NCBI GenBank assembly: GCA_014526335.1
Contig: JACTAT010000002.1
Coordinates: 4,921,832 to 4,985,831 of the forward strand
DNA from: Chrysaora quinquecirrha
Taxonomy: Eukaryota; Cnidaria; Scyphozoa; Semaeostomeae; Pelagiidae
Length of the DNA: 64,000 nucleotides
Direction: 5' to 3'
Shown: piece after piece, positions 51,001 to 60,700 of the stretch
Position numbering within the stretch: position 1 is the stretch's first letter
Layout: each line of letters opens with the position of its first letter
Position numbers and translations under genes: made by a program
Notes under the pieces: generated by a model
Told to the model about the DNA's origin: nothing
The model's database searches: none
Seen by the model: only the letters and a program-made list of their open reading frames with translations

Positions 51001-52692
51001 TGCAAGTTCCCAGTTTTATTAAGGCTTTGACTGCAAAAAATGAACTTGGTGAAACTTTTTACCCCACTCGGTCATAGCCCGAGTAATAGTATATGTAATT
51101 TTTTACAAGGTATCGGATATGTATAATAACATTATCAATTTTGCTTCTAATTTGATATTTTATTCTTAAATTTTGTTTGTTTGCTGCTCTTCTCAATTAT
51201 ATATCGCTGTTGCTTAGATCATACATAGGTTGCAATTTCCTGTAACATGTATTGTATGATATAAATTGATTTAATTAGGTTATCTTTAGTTTTAGATTTT
51301 AGTTATACTTGTTATTTGGTTAATTAAATAGTTGGTGTAAATTAGCTTCAGCTACAAAAAAAACCAACTGTAAATAAAGTATGTAAAAAAAAAAAAAAAA
51401 AAATAGTAAACTTTGAATGCTCGTAAAATTGATAATACAAGTGCTGAGATAGTAAAACTTTTCACCTAGACTAATTTTTGGATGCTTTATAAGATTTTCG
51501 CAATCTTCCGTTATTCCACCAAAAAGTGATCTATGGGCTTGAGCAGTGGCGGCGCCGGGGGGGGGGGGGGAATGGGGGGACTAGTCCCCCCCACTTTTTC
51601 AGAAAGATGGTCTCTGAGATTCATGCAAATCCAATGAGAAAACTGGGGGGGGTCAACGGCGTTCAGCCGACGTTCAACGCTGCTATCAACGGGTGTTGTT
51701 TCAAAACATTTTCGCTGAGATTGACTCTCGTGCACTGAGGTTTCTTGTGTTGTTCCAATAATGTATGCAGAAAGAGAAATCAAAGGATCCTAAGCCATTT
51801 TGAGACCTCAGAAATGACAAAACCGCGGGTGCTTCCGGGGGCTTCGCCCCCTGGACAACTACCAGGGTGCTGCCCTGGACCTGCTGGGGGGCTTCCAGTG
51901 CCCCCCAGACCCCCAGTTGTTTTAGGCAACGGCCTGCGGCCATTGCGTGCATGCCTTCGGCACGCAATGTACCCCTATGAAAAATATCCCCCCCCCACTT
52001 TTTTGGAGCTGGCGCCGCCACTGGGCTTGAGGAAGCACATCGCTAACCAAATCAGGTCAAAATGACCCATGGGATCAAATTACACACACATATATATATT
52101 TCAAAATGGATATACATATTTTTCGAAATTCTACATTGAAGCTTTAAGAAATGATCCAATCTAGAAGCCCCCAATGCAAAGATAATGTGAAACAAAATTG
52201 GAATTAATCTCCATGCAATAGTTTTCAAATCTTAACCTTTTTTATTAAAACATCATTTGATGTGTTATTCTCACAAAAGCAACCACAGGATGAACAGCGC
52301 TGCTTTGAAGGATCAGAACAATTTGATGAGGGATCTATTTCCACAAATGCGGCTGGAATGTATCCCTTGACGATATCTTGTTTGTTAAAATTCATATCCA
52401 TGTTGAAAACCCCGTCTGTTTCACTCTCACTGCTTTCATTTTCTTCAACACTTGACAAGTTGACTTTCTCAACATAAATCAGCCGTTTCTCATCTGGAAC
52501 TTCTGATGGCTTGAAAACATCTCCAGCTTGAACAACAAGGAAATCGTCTGGCCTAACAGCACCGTTTGAAGCACTTCCTAGACTCAGCTCCAAATCGATT
52601 CCCGAGTCAAGTCGTCCTAGGCCCGATCGTCTTTGCTTCAAACTGCCGCCTTTGCCACTTCCTGGCGAATCAAGTCGCGCCCGATAAAGCAT
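42017..52692 (-). CDS. sorting nexin (PX-BAR) with N-terminal C2HC zinc motif
   Basis: Membrane-curving endosomal protein, nearest in layout to SNX7/SNX30/SNX4. Exons: 52692-52237, 50892-50831, 50633-50498, 49911-49840, 49646-49585, 48340-48278, 47679-47592, 47466-47383, 47211-47157, 46805-46756, 46538-46494, 45916-45806, 45352-45271, 45120-45059, 44328-44278, 44031-43963, 43505-43426, 42961-42905, 42169-42017. Every phase agrees, giving about 613 residues, provided one base is restored in the T run 43479-43482. Start: MLYRARLDSPGSG, with an in-frame stop upstream. Residues 1-155 are Ser-rich and acidic; LEDENRNLKAQIHEL is a short coiled coil; CTLCSRKITELEIHSKVC is Cx2Cx9Hx3C. The PX domain (about 285-395) shows VNRRIDDFLWFREML, SSRIVPCLKLHGN and QRFLKRLTSHKVL. 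The BAR helices end NFDIMKEQDIKEILIDFAD and KFQHYEK, as in SNX7. PX usually has PPLP where this has VPCLKL. The final exon is not certain; 40895-40791 fits in phase. Confidence 0.87.
43012..43336. mobile_element. GGCCAAACGATC-type MITE, complete
   Basis: Ends AAACATTGTTTGTCAAACAT and CAAATGTTTGACAAACAATG. It lies in a sorting nexin intron. Confidence 0.75.
43640..43785 (-). repeat. tRNA-like SINE fragment, inverted
   Basis: Reverse copy of the 14.3-kb element. The minus strand holds GGGGCTCGAGCCCC and GTCACAGCCAGGGTCGAGGC. In a sorting nexin intron. Confidence 0.6.
46093..46446. mobile_element. TTCTTATAA-type MITE (diverged copy)
   Basis: Begins TTACACTCTTTTTCAAAGAA and ends CTCTTATAAAAAAAGCGTAA. 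In a sorting nexin intron, about 50 bp from an exon. Confidence 0.55.
46927..47103. mobile_element. short MITE with GTTCGCT arms
   Basis: Ends GGCCCCTTTCCACTTTGTTC and GAATGAAGTAGAAATGGGCC; inside are tandem GCGAAAG units and a TTCGCTAGCGAA palindrome. In a sorting nexin intron. Confidence 0.6.
48722..49126. mobile_element. TTCTTATAA-type MITE (TTCCTTA variant)
   Basis: TACACGCTTTTTTTTATAAG at the left, GGTTCCTTATAAAAAAGTGT at the right. Internal GTTCCTTA strings share the extra C of the ends. Confidence 0.75.
50094..50475. mobile_element. GCATTTCGACC repeat as an inverted pair
   Basis: Two arms in opposite orientation (50094-50215 and 50272-50402) around a spacer, plus a third partial inverted piece to 50475. 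This may be the full-length form of the repeat found as single arms elsewhere. Confidence 0.7.
50955..51498. repeat. second repeat family, interrupted by a poly(A) insert
   Basis: Matches the nested repeat at 24.92-25.31 kb in reverse orientation (CCAAGTTCATTTTT, GATAATACAAGTGC-type strings). It is split at about 51090-51404 by a poly(A)-tailed insertion. Confidence 0.7.
51090..51404 (+). mobile_element. poly(A)-tailed retro-insert
   Basis: About 310 bp of AT-rich sequence ending in AATAAAGTATGT and a run of 19 A. The string AATAGTA occurs at both edges as a possible target duplication. Could be a LINE 3' end, a SINE or a processed transcript piece. Confidence 0.6.
51544..52023. mobile_element. 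hAT-like non-autonomous element, 480 bp
   Basis: TIRs CAGTGGCGGCGCCGG and CTGGCGCCGCCACTG with an exact 8-bp duplication GGCTTGAG (51536-51543, 52024-52031). GC-rich interior with no transposase. In intron 1 of the sorting nexin. Confidence 0.92.
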
Positions 52693-53129
52693 TTTCGAGC
52701 AAGTTTTACTTTACTCTTTCAACTGATAAGCAAAAAGCCAACTGAAGGAGAAATAAGAAGTGTTTTCGGTCAAAAAATGACATCTCTTGCTGCTTATCAC
52801 TCCAAGGTGACAAGTCCAATATCTCATCTCCATCAACAACTTACTTCCTTCCTAACAAACAGTTGCTGCTGTTGCATGGTCGTCAAATGCTTCATGTAAG
52901 CCTGTAACCCTTCTGAAAATCTGAAACGGGGGGATGCTCATGAGACAGGAGGTGCTTGTGCTTTTTGCAGAGAATTCAATCAACTTCACTTTAGTTCTTC
53001 TACAAAGACTTGCTACCCCTACACTTAGGCTTCCCTAAATGGTTATTAGAGCAAATCTACCCTACAATTTCTAAAAATTTCGATTCGCGGTCTGTCGTTC
53101 GTCGCGTTGACAACCCCCAAAGCCCCCCT

Positions 53130-53400
53130 CAACAAGTACTGAAAAGTACCACAAAGTATTGAGAAGTACCACAAAGTACAGACGAGTACCACAATCTACC
53201 GACAAGTACCACAATGTACTGACGAGTACCATAAAGTACTGACAATCACCATAAAGAAACGAGAAGTACCCTCAAGTAGCAAGAAGTAGCACAAAGTACA
53301 GAGGGGTACCACAAAGTACGGACAAGTACCATAAAGTACCGAGAAGTACCACAAAGTACCGCAAAGTACCACAAAGTACTGACAAGTACCACAAATCACT
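53130..53400. repeat. 20-bp tandem array (GTACCACAAAGTAC unit), block 1
   Basis: About 13 units of the type AAGTACTGACAAGTACCACA. Base changes are scattered; one unit is short. It gives long spurious frames on the minus strand. Confidence 0.9.
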
Positions 53401-53609
53401 TGAATTGTGGTGAGTAGGTACTTAAATTGTTCATTTATTGATTATCTGATTTCTGTTGATGTAAATGATCGGCGAGTACTTCGTATAAGACAACACATAA
53501 TGTCCTGAGCAGATATCAACGTAAGTATATACATCTGCAACGGTCAGGACATTACGTGTCCTGCATATAACTAGCTATACATAGTAACATACCTGATATA
53601 TTAAGCTGT

Positions 53610-54050
53610 ATCTAGCTGTATATAGTGCATATATGGTGCATGCCTGCACATGGATGCATATGATGAGTAAGGTGTATATAGGTACATTGTTCCTTTATAT
53701 AGGTATATACCTGTATATAGAGGTATATAGAGTATATAGCTGTATATAGCGTATGTACGGTGCATGCTTGCATATGGATATATATTTCGGATTAGGTGTA
53801 TATAGGTATATATCTGTATATAGAGGTATATAGAGTATATAGTTGTATATAGCGTATATACATATAGCGTAGATACGGTGCATGCTGGCATATTGATGTA
53901 TATGATGAGTAAGGTGTATATAGGTATATATCTGTATATAGAGGTATATAGAGTATATAGTTGTATATAGCGTAGATACGGTGCATGCTGGCATATTGAT
54001 GTATATGATGAGTAAGGTGTATATAGGTATATATCTGTATATAGAGGTAT
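53610..54050. repeat. 118-bp tandem array of GTATATAG-rich units
   Basis: About four units, each with GGTGCATGCTGGCATATTGA, GTAAGGTGTATATAGG and GAGGTATATAGAG. No gene; the open frames are products of the repeat. Confidence 0.85.
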
Positions 54051-54649
54051 GCTCAAAGACCTGGACATCTTTTCGCTCAAAAAATAGGCGTACCAATCAG
54101 AGAACAGTATTCCGAAAAAAGCATTTTGATTGGTTGGTTTAGCGATTTCAACCCGAAAATAGGCATTTGTCGTTTATTTTGCTGAAAATGTGAACCCCTA
54201 GACTTATTACACGAGTCCTAGTTATCGCTAACAGCTAACAACCGAACTTAAAAACCGCTCCAACTTTAACAAAAGAAAGGTCAGAGACATGCGTGGTACG
54301 TGGTATGTGCCAAAACATCTGACCCGGTGCTGAGATGAATGCTCCCCACTTGCATCCACAATGCCGAGACAATGTGGCTGAGGCGTTGCATCTTACGGTG
54401 GTTCCCATTACAGGAAATCGCTATTCTCCCATGAGTCTTCCGCCAGCCTCCGGGGGGAGGGAATATCCGGTCCCCAGGCCATATGCGTACGCTTGGATAC
54501 CCCTAATGCTTTCACTTCCAACTCATGACACGCGAATCAATTGTGTAAAAGCAACTCATTGATGTCACAGATTACTTTCCATCGAATCTGACGAGTACGG
54601 TAATGTACTAATTGCGCATGCGTTCAGAACACCTGAGACTTATCATTGC

Positions 54650-55110
54650 ATACAATATATTTAAGTATACTACAGTATACAGCTGTACACTGAGAATATA
54701 GATGGACCTTGCGCATATACGCATATGGCTGCGTTTATGGTGCATACAATGCATGTATATTTAAGTATACTTCGGTATAAAGCTGTACATTGTATGGGCC
54801 TATATATGAACCTTGTGCATAGACGCATATGGCTGCGTTTATGGTGCATACAATGTATATAAGTATACTTCGGTATACAGCTGTACATTGAGTAGGCCTA
54901 TATATGAACCTTGTGCATAGACGCATATGGCTGCGTTTATGGTGCATACAATGTATATAAGTATACTTCGGTATACAGCTGTACATTGAGTATATAGATG
55001 TACCTTGTGCATATACGCATATGGCTGCGTTTATGGTGCATACAATGTATTTAAGTATACTTCGGTATACAGCTGTATATTGAGTATATAGCTGTATTTA
55101 GTACATATAG
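54650..55110. repeat. about 98-bp tandem array (GGCTGCGTTTATGG unit)
   Basis: Four units at 94-104 bp spacing, each with GGCTGCGTTTATGGTGCATA and a GTATACTTCGGTATAC palindrome. One more unit lies alone at 55765-55850. Confidence 0.85.
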
Positions 55111-55169
55111 GCATATGCCCAACTTTATGATGCTTAAGGATACTACCACAGTACTTAGCAGGTATACTA

Positions 55170-55530
55170 TTGAACGTGAAAAAAGACAATATCTCATTCC
55201 TTATAGACACGTTTTGGTACTTGCTGAGCTTGTTCAATATTTTTTTGTCTTCCTGGTTTATTTCTGTTGAGACATAACCTTAGCAAGTATGTTAACAAGT
55301 AAAATATTGAAAGCAAATTTAAGACTAGTACGTCACTTGTAGAATAGAGATTTTTGGTACTGTTTGGCTCTTTAGTCGCTTTTGTCTTTCTGGTTTATAA
55401 CTGTTGAGACATGACTTAATTAAGTATGTTAACAGGTAAAATGTTTAAAGCAAATTAATGACTAGTATATCATTTCATTTGCAATAAATATGTTTTGGTG
55501 CTATTTGGCTTCTATCCCTATAGTAGATTA
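55170..55530. repeat. about 170-bp direct duplication
   Basis: Two units share TCTGGTTTAT, CTGTTGAGACAT, AAGTATGTTAACA and TTAAAGCAAAT-like strings in the same order. Confidence 0.7.
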
Positions 55531-55854
55531 AGGTTGCTATTTCAAGTAAAAGAAACGCGTATCTACTGTATCTAATTAATTGACGCACATTGAAATGAAA
55601 ATGACAAAATAAGACCAGCAACACAGTTATAAGTCTTCTCCAAGTCGGATACATGTCTATCTTTCGATTCTAAAATATTACTCGTTAGGGCGTTAGGTAA
55701 CTAGTTTTGTAGAGTGTTGACGCACATTGACTATCCAAATGACAAAAGAAGACCAGCAAGACCAAAATTGAGTATATAGATGTACCTTGTGCATATACAA
55801 ATATGGCTGCGTTTATGGTGCATACAATGTAATTAAGTATACTACGGTAGAAGC

Positions 55855-56405
55855 ACCACAAAGTGCTGATGAGTACCACAAAGTACTGAGAAGTACCACA
55901 AAGTACCGACGAGTACCATAATAGTACCAACAAGCACCATAATGTACTGACGAGTACCATAAAGTACTGACAAGTACCATAAAATACCGAGAAGTACCCT
56001 CAAGTAGCAAAAAGTACCAAAAAGTACCAACAGGTACCATAAAGTACTGACCAGCTCCACAAAGCACTGACGAGTACCATAAAGTACTGAGAAGTACCAT
56101 AAAGTACCGACAAGTACCACAAAGTACTGAAAAGTACCACAAAGTACTGAGAAGTACCAACAAGTACTGAGAAGTACCATAAAGTACGGAGAAGTACCAC
56201 AAAGTACTGACGAGTACCACAAACTACTGAGAAGTTCCACAAAGTACTGAGAAGTACCACAAAGTACTGACAAGTACCCTGAAGTACCGACAAGTACCAT
56301 GAAGTACCGAGAAAAGACAACAAAGTACCGAGAAGTACCACAAAGCACAGAGAAGAGCTACATAGTACGGAGAAGTACCACAAAGTATTGAGAAGTACCA
56401 ACCAC
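55855..56405. repeat. 20-bp tandem array, block 2
   Basis: About 27 units of the same 20-bp repeat as block 1. It is directly joined to a single 98-bp-array unit at 55765-55850. Confidence 0.9.
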
Positions 56406-56974
56406 CACAAGAGCGATTCTAGACCCATAAAATTTAAAAATTTTCTCGGAGAGCATGCCTACACCCCCTAACTGAGTGCACTGAGTCATATTTACGTCAA
56501 CGTTCGTAAATTCTTTTTTCTTCACCTATTGGACTATAAGAATAGTGTGCAGTTCTAAATTTTTCTTAAAAAAAACCCTGACTGTAGTTAAAAGTGAGGA
56601 AAATTCTGGTTAAAAAGATTTGTTCACAAGACATTAATTTGACATTAGTTGTTGATTTTGCCTTCTAGCACCACCGCCAGTCGCTATTCCCGAGCCTTCG
56701 AAGCTAACCAGTGGAGGGAATATCCGGCTCCCATTCTAGGGGCCCCTGACCTATCCCTTGCTGCACCGAAGAACTCAGTTTTTCAGTTCCAGTGCCGTCA
56801 GGCTCACCCCAACAACTATCTTAGCCCCATCCTTGAACCATTCTACTGTGGGGCGTGGCGTTGCAATGACATCAAACTCTAGGGGTTAGGTTCGCTCCGT
56901 ATTTCACTGTAAACAGAGCTCCTTGACTGTCAGTTCGATTTGGGAGAATTATTCCTGTAAAAAAAAGATCTCAC

Positions 56975-57350
56975 TTGAAATAGGATTATTTTGGTCCCAT
57001 TAGTCTTATTTTGTCATTTCTATTGGTCACTTTGCGTCAACTTTCGACCATATGATTACTTGACGCTAAAAATTCTAAATTCAAAACATACACCTGTATT
57101 TCACTTAAAATAGGATTATTTTGGTCTATTTGGTCTTATTTTGTCATTTCTATTGGTCACTTTGCGTCAACATTCTACAAAATTGGTTACTTGACGCTAG
57201 AAATTCTAAATTCGAAAGATACAACTGTATCTCACTTGAAATAGAATTATTTTGAATTATTTTGAATTTTCTTGAATTACTCTGTCATATTGGTCTTATT
57301 TTGTCATTTTTGTAAGCTAGTGTGCATCGAGCTCGATCAGTTATTTACTT
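56975..57350. repeat. tandem triplication, about 120-bp unit
   Basis: Three units contain ATAGGATTATTTTGGTC, TTATTTTGTCATTTCTATTG and TTGACGCTA; the third is diverged. Upstream of RETREG. Confidence 0.8.
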
Positions 57351-57719
57351 GACAGTGGCGTAGCGAAAGGGGGCAGGGAGGGGCAAGTGCCGACAGGTGT
57401 CAAGTCATGGGGGTGCAAATTATAAAATTTTGTAATAAATGGAGATGTAAAAATCAAACTTGACTAGAAATATGACAAAAATGGAATGTGATCCTGAATG
57501 TTATTCAAGCCCCCCAACCTATTCCAGCCCTCGTACAAAAGTGCCAGTGTGCCCCCCTGGAACATTTTTCAAATGACGTCATTTGTCATTATGTCACGTG
57601 ATGATGACAATCTTCGACTAACACAAAGTATCGTCTCTCACTGTTTTGATTCTAACACAGCTTCTCGTCCCAGAGGCCTAAATTTTATCCGCAAATCAAA
57701 GAGTGCTTTCTGATTCAAT

Positions 57720-60700
57720 ATGTTGAGAAGATTGAAAACTGCAATAGCAAGATTAAGAGGAAAGACGACTGATGAAAATGCTCAAACTGATTATGATATA
57801 AGCTACCAGCCAGAAGACGATGTTTTGCGACACAAATTGCAAGAATATCGAAGCAAAGTGACAGATTTCCTTGAACCGGTCAAGACAAATTGGAAATTCA
57901 TTGAGGATACTTTGCTATGGAAGAATCATTTCCCTGCTTGCATTTGTTTCTTTCTTATTTCTGGAATATTTTGGTAATTGAGAAATTATGGTATATTATT
58001 TCATTCTGTGTATAAGGTTTTAAACGCTTTTTCTGTGAAGCAGCCAAGGCAAGCCGCATGCATAGGGTATAGGTAGGGTGTGCCTACCTATTTATTCAAA
58101 TTAACAAATATGGATATGCGCTGTGGTAATGCAAGATAATGCAATACAGTCAATGTGATGTATTTGTTATACCAGAATGGTCAATCGTGAAATGCACCAA
58201 AACTGGGCTGCCAGTATTCATCATGTCATAGTGGTCTGGATCTAGCTTGGGATCTAGCTCATTGTGTTTCAGTGACCTCAGTGCTGTTAAGGTTCTTGGG
58301 GTTCTAGACCCAATATTGTCAGGTTGCATTCCATGGTACTATGTATAAGCCAAAGATCTCCAAAATGCAAGAGCAATTGTACTCTCTATTGCTCTATTGT
58401 TTTATCTCTAACACAGTGTATACAGAGGATGGTCCCTGGGCTGAAATCTGTTATCTGCATGCCAGAACAGGGCATTTTTTAACAGTGTAACTACTGGGGA
58501 ACGTTCCCCAGTAGGCCCAATGCCTTCCCCAGTAGTGAGCGCGAAAATCATACAATTTCCCCAGTAGTCTCTGGGCCCTTGTCAATTCTCACTTACCCAC
58601 TTGAAAATCAACTGGTAGTTTTAAGTGAAAATGTCTTTAATTATCTACAGCATGTATTTTAGGCATTGGCAGTATTGGTAAAGATATTGTTCGTTTGAGC
58701 TTCGTACAAGAACAAGATTTCGACTTCGCGATGACGGTACAATGCATTTGTAGTCAATACAGCCGTCAGTAGTGGACGCCCCAAATTCTAAACCACAGAC
58801 AAGTAGCGTCAGTCGTTTCTGGACAAATTTTTTACGTTTCTGGACTATTGCGGGCGTCAGGCGATAACTTCTAAGAGATTCAGTTAAATTTTGGTGAAAA
58901 TGTATCTTCTGTATCTTCTGTTTTCTTCAAAAACTGGGCTGCGCAAATTTAATAGAAGAGTCCTGAAATGATCAACAGAGCAACTCTAGCTACCCAATTT
59001 TTCAAAATTCTCCCCCGGACCCCTCTAGATGCCTGCACCTTCGATGCTCTGGACCCTTCTTTCTGCGGTGCCACTTCCTGCCACCCCCGAAAAGTTCTGT
59101 GGATTTTCGCCCCTGTGCCTTTGCCTTTTTTGTTTTGAGGCAACTGTGAAAATCTTTAAAATGATGTATTTTACTTTCGCTTATTACGCTTTTAGGCCCT
59201 TTTTCAAATTTTCCCCAGTAGTGAAAATTTCTTAAAAAATGCCCTGTGCCAGAAGGACCAAGCTTGCATCATTAGGGTAGCTGCAATGACAAAAAGAAAC
59301 AAACTTTTATCAAACAAAGATGTTTTCATGAGGCTGGGAAGTTGGGTGGCACATTAACAAAAATTACGCAAAACAGGATTGGAAAGTAATTTCAGTATGC
59401 ACAAAATTTTTCTTCGTTTTACAGGAAGTTCATTGGAATGAAATTTAGAAAGACTGCCTTGATTCTTGGAGCATTTCTTCTTGCCAATGGAATCAGTTCT
59501 GATCTCAGAGCAAACTGCTGGGATTTTTTCCACAGAAGTATGTCTTAAATATTAAAACTTGATTAAGAATTTTTTAAAGATTTCAAATTTACTTTTAGTA
59601 ATTTTCTTATTATTTTCTCTTTGTAGATTTACACTTGGAAGTGAAAGAAGAGGAAAGGTTGGTATCCATTTCCCACAATCAAAAAGAGATTTTGCACTGT
59701 CTTTATATACAACACGAAGAATTTGCTAGTTTGCTAGTTTGATTTTACGAGCTGTAACAACCCCCATAGCCTTAATATTATCAAGCGGACGCAACTGCAG
59801 AATCCTTTTCTTTTTGTCATGAGAGTTTCATTGATTTTGTAGATTGCCGTTCAACTTTGACGAGCTCTGTCTGGGCATTGGTTGGGTTTGCCTGCTGTAC
59901 TTTCAATGTGTAACATTTGTTCAAGACTTGAAAAACAACTCTCCCTCAAAGGTATCTCTTTTGTTTTTTGAATTTCTATTTATCTGACTTTGCATTGCTC
60001 ACCATTTCTGCTATCAAATACAATAGCAAAAAGTGCATTCTTGAAATTCTAGATTAAATCTCCAAGGGAAGCCATTCCATACAGAAAATATTGATAAACT
60101 GCCATCCTCCCTCTTTATTTTGACCACACTTTTTCTTCTCCATTCGTTTCTATTGTCTGTTATGTTTTTCTTAAAACGAAATGGAGGTATTTGAAGCTAT
60201 GATGCCACAATTATTGCATCGGCTGGCTGAAGGTCAACCCTTCAAACATACCATGCTATCCCCTTTTGGAGTGAAGGACAACTTGTTTTTGCAGACCAAC
60301 ACAATCAAAAATCAGAACATTGTATTAGGAAGCACTTCCCCATTCGCTTCTTCTTCTCGCGTATCGTAATAACTACTCATTATAATTATTCCATTTTTTT
60401 TATTTGCAGTTCTATTGCTTTTTGGCAGTGCTGCTTTTCAGCATTTTGACCTTGTTCACGTATTTCCCTGTAATTGAGTTCATCTACGTTCTTGTCTGTT
60501 GTCTGTTCTTCTATCCGTCGTTGAATCATTATGGAGTTTTGGACAGACTGGAAGCAAGGATCCAGTTTCTTATGGAACCCGTCAAAAGACATTGGGAAAA
60601 TAATAGAACAAAAAGAAGGAGAATGGTGCAGCAATCAAGTAAGGAAATGTTTCATAAAATGGTATATTCCTATTTAAATGATTTGGCGATTTAGTGGAAA

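Larger units (their letters stand above)
52693..57719. other. divergent intergenic region of tandem arrays
   Basis: Shared upstream region of the sorting nexin (-) and RETREG (+) genes. No gene recognised; most of it is tandem repeats, listed separately. Two GC-richer segments (54335-54560 and 56650-56880) share a GGAGGGAATATCCGG string and look like remnants of one repeat or of exons. Confidence 0.6.

Noticed and set aside
53601..56428. Several Tyr- or Leu/Cys-rich frames on the minus strand
   Set aside because: All are translations of tandem arrays, with several frames open at once.
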